In this document: positions 33,513 through 46,100 of the stretch, in pieces
Layout of the letters: each line of letters starts with the position of its first letter
How positions within the stretch are numbered: the stretch's first letter is position 1
DNA from: a virus
Virus record (IMG/VR): IMGVR_UViG_3300017917_000546
Location: 1-61,990 of that record
DNA: 61,990 nt
Direction: 5' to 3' (one strand)
The notes under the pieces: model-generated
What the model saw: the letters and a program-made list of their open reading frames with translations, nothing else
Database searches by the model: none
Told to the model about the DNA's origin: nothing
Made by a program: the position numbers and the translations under genes

Positions 33513-34160
33513 TTATACCTCAGTGAAACCGGTTAAGCTCTGTACACGGATCGTATAGTCGATCTGTAATAATCTGTTTAAGGATTTTTGTACAGGGTGA
33601 AAAATAACATGGGTGAGGAGTTTTCCTGTTCCGTTTGGATTGTAACTCATTAATCCTAATTCATCGAATACAAAGTTTCCGTCCATGTCTACAGAATTGT
33701 CAAATGCTGCTTGATCGAGTGGTTCGCCGTAGTCGAGTAAACAACTGATTAAAATATCACTATATGTAGCGCCGCTGATATGTCTAATTTCCATTTTGTT
33801 ACGCACAGGATCTGAGTTTTCAGTGGCGTTTTGATCTACAATTTTTGAGTAGGTTTGATTGTATAAGCTAGAATTGATACCAATCGTATTAGGAGTTAAG
33901 TAAGTAATCAACCCGGTTGGATCAACTGTAGTTCCTCCTGTACCAAAAATCATTTGATAAATGGTACCTTGGCCTTGATTACTCAAGCTCTGGACCATTG
34001 CCACACTCATGTTTTCATAGTGGATAGCATTTCGCTTATCAATAAAAACTTCTTTGGATTCGGGATCCCAGATCTTAATATGACCCTCAAAGTGGAATCC
34101 GCCCACTTCATTAGGACGCTTTTCTGGCGTTTGTGCTGTATTTTCTTGATTTTGCGGCAT
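33513..34160 (-). CDS. Virion structural protein, unknown role
   Basis: A protein of about 215 residues between the giant gene and the fibre genes. Motifs: GGFHFEGHIKIWDPES, IHYENMSVAMVQSL, IYQMIFGTGGTTVDPTG and FDELGLMSYN. I recall this family as a conserved protein of marine T4-like phages located near baseplate and fibre genes. The start is placed at 34160 because a late promoter-like box ending at 34189 would begin transcription at about 34183, on top of the first possible ATG (34184); that longer form remains possible. Confidence 0.72.
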   Translation of the reverse strand: MPQNQENTAQTPEKRPNEVGGFHFEGHIKIWDPESKEVFIDKRNAIHYENMSVAMVQSLSNQGQGTIYQMIFGTGGTTVDPTGLITYLTPNTIGINSSLYNQTYSKIVDQNATENSDPVRNKMEIRHISGATYSDILISCLLDYGEPLDQAAFDNSVDMDGNFVFDELGLMSYNPNGTGKLLTHVIFHPVQKSLNRLLQIDYTIRVQSLTGFTEV

Positions 34161-34188
34161 TTTATTCTCTTTTGACTCCATCATAGTA

Positions 34189-34196
34189 TATTTATT
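34189..34196 (-). promoter_or_regulatory. Late promoter-like box AATAAATA
   Basis: Minus-strand AATAAATA, seven of eight bases of the late consensus. It overlaps the last codons of the giant structural gene (its stop codon lies in the box) and precedes the gene ending at 33513 by a spacing suitable for the internal start at 34160. Confidence 0.5.
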
Positions 34197-37100
34197 CAGG
34201 TAAAGAAGTGGTCTTCTGTGCTATGAATTTAGCTATTGGAGTATCGTTTTCAATTAACGTAATTCCAGCACTGGCTGTAGTTTCGCCTCTTTCATACCAA
34301 ATTTTGCCTAATCTCTTAATTACAGTAACCCTTGTTCCTGCAGGCAGAGCTTTAGTTAATCTAATATTAGCTGATACGCCGTCAACGCTAAACTCTGCTT
34401 CTTGGGTTTCGTCAGCATCTGGACTATAAGCACCATTTTCTTCAACCCAAACATCGTAAGGATCCTTTCGGAGTCTACGTCCGCCGGCGAATACTTCAAT
34501 TTCATCACAAGGACCGTGTGTAGAAGGTACAGTAGATCTATACCAAGTTCCTTTTCTTGTTCCTAATCTAGGAACAAAATCCAACGGACCTACTAATAAT
34601 GTGCTTCCGTCACTGTAAAAATCAAATCTTTCCTGAGTTTCGTTATAAGGTATAGTTTCCTGATATCCAATATCAACTACTGATGTTCCTGCTGGATATA
34701 CTTCTGCTATAGCTGTTCCCTGAACTCCTCTTCTTAACTGTCTTAAAACATTACCGGTTTTAGTCATATATTCAATTCTTTCTCCAGAAACGTATATCAC
34801 TCCAGGTAAATTTCTATTACTAATAGGATTAGTTAAACTAGATGCATCGTCAACAGTTATAGTTGTATCATAATAATTTAAAGGTGTAGCTAACTTTACT
34901 TCTCCTTTAGAGAATCTCTTATAATGATACACATTTAACATGTCTTTATGAATTTCAAAGGCGCTAGGCAATTTAAATATATCTCTAGTAAAACTAATAG
35001 TTTTAATATCATCTTCTTCAGTCGAATCCACATTTAGATATACAACTGCTCTAGGCAACGAAACATAATAGTCTTTTTCTTGACGCAGTCTCTGTCCGTT
35101 TTTATATACCCATACATAACTTGTAGATATTGGTTGACGAGATAATTTGTAATTTACTTTACCGCCAGATTTTTGATCTGCAATAACATCTAATGAAGGA
35201 TATTCTGAGAACCATGTAACTTCTATGGTATCATTGTCAGTTTCGTTAGTGCTATTTAGATCAACATCGTTGCCGATGACTAAGTTATTTCCATTGATAG
35301 TATATTCGGCCTTCAGACTGTTTTGTATCTTAATAATATCTCCGATTTCTAGAACAGAAGCATAGATAGACAACACTTTTGTTGGACCATCGAATGTATA
35401 ATCTGTAATAAATCTTATTTCGATATTGTTAACAAACACTCTAATGTTGCTAGGTAAAATACTACCTGGGGATTCGTAAGGATCTGTTCCTAGTGTAAAG
35501 ACATTATTTGTGCCGTCATAGACAGCATAAACAGTATCAGAAGATTTTAAAACTTTTCCGTTAACTTCAACTATCATAGAGTTACGTGCAGAACCTCTAG
35601 TAAGTTCAACAAAGTTATCTAAATCAAAACTTCTAGTTGATCCCTCAAAGTAGATCGTCTGGGTGTTAACTTTGATAATAGCTAAACCGGAAGAATCTAC
35701 ATCCGGAGCAGCCTGTAGACACACTATTTTAACGATATCACCGGCTGCTGGGAAGAAACCAAACTCAATTAAAGTTCTGCCTACAGCATCAACAACATCG
35801 GTACTATTTCTAAATCCAGTGTCTACATATTCGCCATTTAAAGTTACAAATATAGTCGATGTATAATCATAGTTTGCATTTGTTAAAAATAAATTAGTTG
35901 TACCATCGGCTACAAATGTCTGGTAATCTAGAATTCCTAGTCCGCCAATACCTATAGAAAGTATTTCTACTAACTCGCCGGCAGGAGGAGCGGTAACAAA
36001 TTCAACATTGTAATTTTCTAGATCTAACTGATAGTCAATGCCAAATTCTTTCTTAACATTTCCTACATAGACAAATACTGATTTATTTTCAATTACTTCT
36101 TGTCCTATAGGATACGTTGTTTTTACTCCGTTGCCCTCTGATACTTTTGATTGCAGAGGTGCCGAACCCGATACAGGACTTTGATAGACTCTTAAAGATA
36201 AACTATCCAAAACTTGTCCGGGAATATTTTCTTCCGGTGCCGGAACTTGTTCTGGGCTGATAAATTTACCACCAGTGATTGCTATTTCTTCGGCTGTTAG
36301 GCCTGTTGCAGTCACGTAGGAACCGCTAATTGCAGATAAAGATCCACCGCTTAATCGCGTATCTAATAAATTATCATCGGTGATAGTTACCGATCCATCA
36401 CTTTCAACGGGTCGGAAAATTAATATATCTCCGTCAACTGTTTCTATATAAGTACCGATTTCAACTATAGCGTTAACACCGTCTCCGACAAATGTAGGCA
36501 TTTCTGCATTAGGATTAACTCCTGTACTAGAATCTCCATTTTGTAAATAGTTTTCGCTGTCTATTCTTATGGTTTTATCGCTACCAGTTCTCTTGATATA
36601 GATGTTTATTAATTGTCCGTTCGAAGGAACATAAGGTAGTGTGATGGTTCCAGTGCTGCCGTCGCAAACATGATAATAATCAGAACTAGCTTCAACACTG
36701 TCCCAGTTATCAGTAAACCATGGAAGAGCATCCCAACCTCCGGTAACTTCGAATGTTGTACCTTGAATTTGAACTCCACCAAAGTCGATACCAGTCATTA
36801 ATTGATTTAGTTCTTTTCCGATCATACCAGATGTTGGATTATAAAACTGATCAATTCTGCTAACGGCATTTAGTAATTCAATATTTTTATCGTAAACAAC
36901 ACTGATAACATCGCCGGCAGCAGGTGATTCTACAAATATTATTTTTCCTCTTAATAATGAATAACTGTCGGAAGATGAGTAATATAAACTGATAGAATAT
37001 TCGCTACCTAATACTAACTGATTATTTCTTAATATCGAAATCCTATTCTTATCTCTAGTTGGAGCATAATTTAAATTAAACACCGATGTTAGACCATTGG

Positions 37101-40100
37101 CAATAAATTCTTGGCTCTGTTGATAAGATGCATAATCGCTTTCTTTAGAAACACGATCAAATTTTACAGTAAGATCGAATGTTCTTACTCTCGTATCCCC
37201 AATAATTGCTACTGCCTTAGCCTGTGCAGTTTCTGCTGGATTACCTCCTACTAATGTAACTGTTGGAGTTTTTGTATAACCTTGTCCTCCGTTAGTAACT
37301 ACTATTCCAGAAACTTTACCGTTAGAAATATACGCTTGAGCGGTAGCACCTGTACCGTTGCCTTCAATTAACACCTTAGGCGGAGTTGTGTATTGTGCTC
37401 CTCTTTCGTATATTTCAATAGAAACAACAGAATATCCGTTATTATCTGTCCACCACTTCCAAGGATATTGTTGAAGTTCTGATCGATCAGGAGTAATTGT
37501 TACTACCTTTCCGTCAACTGTTGAATATGTTGCCGGAAGATCAAAATCTGTAGCAGACGATGAGTAGTTTTCTAATGTTTCGTAACGGCTTACATATTCT
37601 CTAACTGTAGTTCTATAAGGCTTAACCTCATTGATATATTCTTGATAGCTAGATAAGTTATCGCTCTTATAGTTTACCTTCTGTTCAAACGGACCAATAT
37701 TGTGAGTCGCATTCAAGAAACTAGTTTTAAACATCCAATCAACATATTGTTGTTCAGACAGAATATATCTCATAGAAGAGAAGAAAAGTTTATTCCATTC
37801 TACAGCATAATCGCCGACAAATATATCTTCTTTAACTGCTTTAAAAATATTTCTTAACTCTGTAGAACTATCAATGTCATAATTCACATCATCGAATGCC
37901 TGCGTATTATCAAATCCAACTCCGGTTATTGCAGCATCGTAGAGAGATGGCAATAATTGTATAGTGCCGTTTTCTCTACCGATAACCGTATATTTGTCTA
38001 GGAAAGTAGCTCCAGTGTCGGATATCTTTCTGAATACTGCCCATCCACCAGATCCATATTCTTTGACTCTAATTGAATCACCAACGGAAACTGTTTTAGT
38101 CGGCTCTTCATATATGTTATTAAATTCTTTTGTAATTCTAGATAATGGACTGTAGCCGGTTGACCACCAGTCTGCATATGTCCAATATCTGGTGGTATCA
38201 TATGCTTGTGATTGGCTTCTGAAAAATACTTGGCGAACATCGTCCCACGAATAAATGCTCCAGAAATTATTAATAGTAGAATCTTGTTTAACTAGAACTG
38301 AGAAATATCTAACAGATGCAGATATCGCACTATATTTTCTACCTCTGTTAGTAACCACTACAGCAATAATTCTTCCCTGACCGTCGATGTGGCATCGTGC
38401 TTCTGCATTTACTCCATCACCTTGTATTGTGATAGGAGGGCCTAAATACACGCCTGGCAGTTCTTGATCAAATAGTTCTTTTGGTTTATATCCAAATCCA
38501 GGATCTACAATATCAATAGTGTCTAATTCACCGTTAACAATATTAGCTCTTAATACTGCTCGCTTAGTTCTAACAGTACCAACTGTTTGTAAATCTATTT
38601 CATTATCGACTGCTACATCATATAAATTTAAAACTTCTGTTGGTGCAGAATCAACTAAATTTAAATTTACAAAATCTATAACATTTGTAAATGCTTCTTT
38701 TTGTAATACAGAATTGATATATTGAATGACTTGTTTCAAAGCATTTTGTCTGTCAACAAACATGCTCTGTCTGGGTCTATAAGAAATTCCGTATTTTTGT
38801 TTTGTTGGTAAACTAGTATCAGGAACACGATTACCTGAAATATCATATCCCAGCAAACTGTCAATCCATTTATTTTCTAACTTTTGAGCAGGTAAGCTAT
38901 CTGCAACGCCCTCTGTTAATAACTGATATTCTCTGTGAATTGGATTTAACGATTTAAAATCATTTCTATACTGTATATTCAATAGAGCAGTGTCAGATGT
39001 TATTATAGATTCAAAATTATAAGTAACAAATTTATCTGAATCGATTAAGGCAATAAAAGCTATTCCTGTCCCGACTGGATTCGAAATTAAGTTAGCAACT
39101 TCTGCTGCAGATATTGTTCTATCTGGCATGTTTATCGGAGTAACTGTTTTTGATCTTACCCAATAGTAATACAATGTTTCAGTTATACCACCAGTAACTG
39201 GACTATAAAAATATTTTACGCTATAGACATTGTCATTTGGATATAATGGTTGACCGCTAATACCTTCTGCCAAACCTTCGTTAGTATCGGCAAGAGCTGC
39301 CCACTCACTAGGTAATAACGGTGTCTCTACCCATTCATAAACATCGATACTAGATCCCTCGGCTAATTGTGTCCAGTTTCCAGATCTATATGCTTCGTCA
39401 TTTTGTTCTGCATAGATCCATTTCGCTGTAGAGGTATTCCACCATAATTTTCCAACATTTTTTTCTAACCAGTTTATGGCAGGGTCTACAACGACTTCAT
39501 CTGTACCTAATGTATAAACCGCAGGATCATATGGAGTCTTAAATTTAATTTCTTTTTCTGCTAAATTTAAAATTTTACCTTTCGCAGGATCGATATGATC
39601 AATGTCTTGTATTTTAATATCTTTTACATTGTCATATAACTCAATACTCTTAATTTTTCTTATGTCAACAACGGGTTGTTGCTTAGTTAAAGTATTCCAA
39701 GATGAAACGTCGGAATTTTTCTTAAACAGTCGAGCTATTCCTGTATAAGGACCTTCATAGGTTGTTGTTCCTGTAAAATGAGATCCTGCTGTTCTATAGA
39801 ACGGTGATCCTACAAGAATTAAAGAACCCACACAGTCAATACTATAACCAAATGCTTCGTTAGATTCTAAATCAGCATCAAGTTTTTCGGTTAAGAAAAA
39901 TACCTGATCTTTTTTATCAAATACGTAGACTCCACCGGTATAACCTTGTTCAACGTAGAACGTTGTTCTAGAATTATCAAATGTAGTTCCTAAAAGAATA
40001 TCAAAGTTTACAGAATAAGGAGTCTTAACATTTCTAGCCCCTACTGCTATCTTCGATCCGTCAGGACTGATAGAAACTCCATAACCAAAATATTCATTGG

Positions 40101-43100
40101 CATATATTTCGTAGCTTTCTAGTCTCTGCTTAACTCTGTATTCTGTTGTTGATCTATCGAGACCTAAAACATAAACAGACCCCTGATCTTGATAATTAAT
40201 ATCTGACTTAGGACTAGAAACCACTAAGGTATTGCCGCTTAGATCAAGGTCTAATGCAAAGCCGAACTCGTCACCGGTACTAATAACTAATCCTGAATCG
40301 ATATCAGTAAATGATGATAATGATCCTGAATTAATCATTTGTGTTAATTCATAAGAATTGTATGCAGTTTTCTTATAAACAAATATCTTTCCAGAAGATA
40401 CTGTAGTGCTATCTCCCACTACCTGCCAGTTAGCACTTCCGGACGGATCTTCATTAAAACTTCTATAAGTAGAATCTGCACCTAAAGTAGCATCGCCTAA
40501 TTTGTAATATTGATAACCTTCTAAAGGATTATTTTGATATTTTACAACTTCGCCTTCTACATATTCTACATCAGGTCTCCATAGGCCTCTGTAGTTGGCA
40601 AAATATTGTCCGTCTGCATAAGGAGCACCGATAACAAGTATACTAGCATCTTGATTCATCGCTAGTGAATAGCCAAAGTGATCTCCTTGTTTAACCAATT
40701 CCGCCATTTGATTATCAGATAACAATCCTGTAACAGCAAACTCTAAAGTAGATCCATCATCCGGTACTGCTATGTTTGTAGGAAGAGAGCAATGAGTTGA
40801 AATATCACTGACCTTTAACCAGTTGCTAGAATCTACAGTAAGTGTACTGCCGTCAACTGTTGATGTGTCGAGACACTGCCATAGGTTTCCTCTTACACCT
40901 GCAATTGCAGGATCAGACTCTGCCTGCCAAACAATTTCGCCCGCATAGTAAGTTTCTAAAGGATTGTATATTCCTTTATAAAGAGGATTTTCCATATGAG
41001 ACCAGTTAGTGCCATCATACTTAAACAGATATACTCTGCCTGTATTGTTATAAGCGCCAACTGCCGACACTGCTAATGTACATTCAGATCCGTTCACTCC
41101 TATTGCAAGTTCTGATCCAAACTTTTCATTATCCTCAGGACGAGGGCTAACAAATGCTGATATCTGTACAAATCTTCCGTTCGAAAATTTATAGACTGCT
41201 ACCATTCCTTGCTGATACAAACCGCTAGATCTTCCAGAATTTGTTGCAGGAATAATTGTTGCTAATTCCCAATCATCGGTATTGATAGCAAGGTCTGTGC
41301 TTTCATCTCCGAGAACGCTGTTAGAATTTTTGGCTCTCCACAATCTACCGCCATATAAAACAACATCATTTTCTCGATATGCTACATCCGTGGCCCAGGG
41401 TCCCGCATAAGAACTTAGGACTCCGCTAGCTTCTGGGGCAGCTACAACTAGATATCTTCCGTCTGGGCTGATGGCCATCTTATCGCCAAAAGATCCTAAC
41501 GCTATGTCATAGAAGCCAGTGGGCGGAGATATGATTTGTTTTAAAACTAATCCAGTGTCAGATTCGACATAAACTGTTACTATACCAGATCCTGGAATAG
41601 AAACAAAAGAATGTTTAAAATTATTATCGTATAGAACCTTAGTTCCAACTCCTTCAGGAGATACAATACTATAATCGCTGATTAATTTAGGTGCATACTG
41701 TTTATTTTTCTCTACAACTTCCCAAAGATTATCAGTATTATCAATGAACAATCTTGATTTATTTTTTAATAATGCTGCAGATTTTTGATCTAGATTTTCA
41801 TATGTACTAAATCTGCATACAGAAAGTAATTGTAAATTTATTGTTGTGCTAGTATCTATAGAAGGATCATCTATGTCTGCGGACACCTCGACGCTGATTG
41901 TTCTATTAGTAACTTCAATTACTTTAAAGAAACCTGTTAAATTAGTAAGTTCTCTAATACCGATATAATCATCTACTGCAATCGAATGAGGTCTATTTAA
42001 AGTTAATGTAACCTTAGTATCTTCCGGTCTAACAGTGTCGGTTATGTATAGTAATGGCGATTCGTTAACTCTTAACACGGTCCACGAATCTTTATCAAAA
42101 GTTACCCATATGTGATCATTTTCGTTAACTGTAGAAATATCTAAGGTTTTTAGATCTTCCATAGTTGCTACAACGTGTTCGTATTGATCTTTAGAAACGT
42201 AGCCGGCTGTAAATGACAATTCTGGTTCTACTGAAACAGGACTAATATCAGTAGTGAACGGAATAGGTGAAATAGTAAAATCAGGTGCAGTTAATTGATA
42301 ATTTTGATCAAGAGATGTTTTGTTCTCAAAATTTTTAATTAAAAATAACTGAGGGTTAAGTTTGAATTTGTTTTTTTCTAACTGAATTTCAACTTCTGTA
42401 AGTTGATCAACTCCGCCTGCTTTTCCTAGAAGAAATGCCCATTCTTCGTTAAGAATAATACTATCGCTACCGGATCTACTTAATTTTCCAAAGATTTTTG
42501 TTATGGAATTAGCAGTTCCTTTTTCTCTTACAAAGCCTCTATACAGTTGGAATTGACTGACCGGATCTTCTGCGAGATTTTGTAGGTAATCTCTTTGTTG
42601 ATAACCAATGGTATGTCTAGCTAAGTCACGCTGACTTTGATTGATACCTTCTGAAGTTACTTCAAAATAGTCAGAGAATTGTTTTACTTTAAAATCGAAG
42701 TTTGAAACAAGTTGCTTAGATGGGGTTGTATCTAGTTTACTCCAGTTAACCTCATTAAAGGTTTCTGAACCTAATTGAGTTATTAAACTAGTCCAATTAT
42801 AAGATTTATAAGCAACAATATCACCTAACTTATAATCAGTCCATGGTTGCCATGATTGAATGTTTACATTGTCAAATAAGAATCCAGGGCTGGTATAATC
42901 ACCGTCCCAATCGACTGTGCGGAAGCCTTGCACTTTAATACGACCCTGACGATATCCTGTAGTCTTATCATAAATGATGTCGTTGAAAACTGTTCTATCA
43001 TCAAAAATAGTTACGTGTTCTTTTAGAACATAATACATTTTAAGATAATAAATTCCGTCAGTAGTATTAGTTGTTTCAACAGTTACATTCTGGAATGATC

Positions 43101-46100
43101 TGTTAACATTAATAAATCTAGGCTGAAGAGGTTTACCATCTCCCTTAAGGATTTGATAGTCGTAGAATCCGTCAAGAATATTATCAGACACTCCTACAGG
43201 AACAGTAATATCAACTTTTTGTGCCGCTGGACTTAAGGCGATTAAACTTCCAATTTCCCAATTATGTTTCGTCCAGAACATAAATTCTTTAGATGCACTT
43301 AACCAATCTTGAGATGTTTGATTTTCTGGATCGTATCTATCGAATGTAAATCCTACACTCTTTAGATAACTTTCGTAGCCTAACAATAAATCAACCACTT
43401 GTTGTATGCTGGTTAATTTTGTACCGTAGCTGATTCTTTTTACCGCTAGGGTATTAAAAGTTCTTCTTCTAAGTGCTTCGACTGCACCGATCTTAGGAAT
43501 GTCTCCTAGTTTTTTCCAATTGATGGCATCAAACTCTGTACCGCTATTATGAGTCTTGATAGCTCTATAAAAATTATTTTGATATCTGACAAGATTACCA
43601 TTGTTGTAATTTTTATTTTCAATCCAGTCTACGAAATTTTCACTAACTCCGCCTACTGAGATCACTGGATCCTTATTAGAAGGTAGCGGAGCGTGATAAT
43701 TAAAATAAGGATTAATGTCGTCGTAGCCAGTTACTACCCAGCCTCCTTCGATTTTTTCTAAGATAACTCCGCTGTAAGAAACACTAGATATCGGTGCGCT
43801 GATATTAAAAATAATATCATAGTTTTCTGGCGGAACATAGATGCTAGAAGATGTAGATGCAGGGCTCTTAGAATCTAATAAGAATTTCTGTTGCTGTTGA
43901 TCAACAAATCCACTCATTCTATATGACAATGCGACTTCTAGATTGCTGATCTTATTCCAAAGTGTATCTACTGATAATCCTCTAGATTTAACATAACTGA
44001 CAAGATATTTTACTAATCCCACTGTAAGGTCGTTAGAAGAACTATTTACGATATCTTCGATTCTAACAAACGACTTAGAACTCTCTCTTATATATTGACC
44101 TAATATACTCAATTTAGTTTTTGACTTATCAAAACTATCTGTGATATATTCAAAAGGTTTCATCAGGCACATTGCCATCACAACAGCATAAGGCCATTCG
44201 CTGCTAGATCTCCAACCGTATTCTGCAGGAGAAATGTCTCCTAGTGAAAACGGGCCTCGATTATTAATTAAACTAAAATCTTGTGCAAGGCCGGATCTTA
44301 GAGGATCTAATAATTTGCCATCTCCGTCCACAGGGATGTGATTCAGTAGACCAGGACGCTTATATCTGTCATGTCGACCAGCACGATCACCCTGACGAAT
44401 ATATCCTGCTTCTAAATCTTCCCACAAAATTAAATTGTTTGATGTATAGGGTGCTGGACCGTAAACGCTTTCCCACCATGCAGGTTGTTCGCTGAATCCT
44501 AACATTTCCCATGGGCATCGATGAGGACGATCAGTATCGTAGAACCATCGATATACTCCTCTCCAATAACCAGGAAGATTGACCTTTCTAGTTGGGTCGG
44601 TCATGTTAGAGTAGGTATAAGTGAATGGATTTTCACTATCAAAGTAATCGTTGTTGGTATAATTTATATTAGTGTTTTGAATCCATTTTAAGAATTCTTG
44701 TACAACAATATCGTCTAATTGTGATTTATTATATAAACCAACTCCGTAATATCCGCCTATGATTTCATCAATGTCAAATACTGCAGGATTATATTCTTGT
44801 TTAATATTGTTGTAAATTCTATACTCTAATTCTAAAAGAAGATCATCTCTAAAATCATCAAATGCTGCTGTGATACTACCGTCGTGTCCTTGAATTACCA
44901 TGCGAGGTTCGACGTAGGTATCATCTAAAAATTTCATAGGAGTATATTTTTTATACAACCCCATAGATGTTGGTGTTGGAGGAATATGGTTTGTGGCAGA
45001 AGATAGATACTCTCTAATTTCTATAGTATCTCCTTCAGCAATATCTGTTAATAATCTTACGAAACCAAAGGTCGAATCAAACTCATATTCTTTATAAGTT
45101 AATAGCTGTTTATGATTTTTATAAACATAGACTGCCTTTCTACTTAATGTATTAAGGTCGAACTTTTGAGATAAGGCAAAAGTTTTTATTCCAGTATCTT
45201 CAACATTATAAACTATTGATGTGTATGCACCTGCTCCGATCATATCTGAATCGGCAAAGGGGCTATCTGAATTTTTAGTTTTAGTTAAGCTGTTAATAAT
45301 ATCATCTACAAAATCAACAATATTATCATTGTAATCTATTTCTAATGCCTTTGACAAGAAATTATTTTTAAATTCTGTATAAGATTTTTTTGAATACTGT
45401 ATTGATTTAATAATATTGTGTGTCTTATCACACAATGTCATTATAGATAACGGAATTAATCCCGAATGTTTTAAAAATCTTTTTGCATATTTGTTGTAAT
45501 TAGAAATGTCTCTTAGATTAGAATTACCCGGAATGTCTCCTACAAATGTAGTATCAAATTCTATAGCAGATACGATGTGATCTACAGCCTGACCTAATGT
45601 AAAAGTTTCTAAAGAATCATTAAAAGGATTTTTTTCTAAACCTGCGGGAATCTCGTAGAATCCTTCATTAGGTTCAATATCTGTTACAATTTTTAAGGAA
45701 ACAACATCTTTAGCAGCGAACGAACTTGAGAAAGTAAATGTCCCTCTGGATCTTGTCCAAGTACCTTTATACTTTACTCCGTTTACATAAAAATTAATAA
45801 CCGGTTCAGTTTTAATATTTTCCCATAATACTGTATTAAAAGTTAAAACATTAGTAGATGCCGAAACAATTTGGCTATCTATTATAGGTTGTAGATAATC
45901 CGACGATACATCAATCCATCCATTTTTATATTCTTCGTTAGGATTGACCTTATAAAATCCCTGAGAAATATTCTTGCTATAGGTAATTTTATCAATGATA
46001 TAAGAAAAAACATCTGTTTCCCAATTCCAATTAAACTGGATATCTCCTACATTATTGATGTTAAGATAACTCAATCTAAATCCTAGCTCGGTATCAATTT

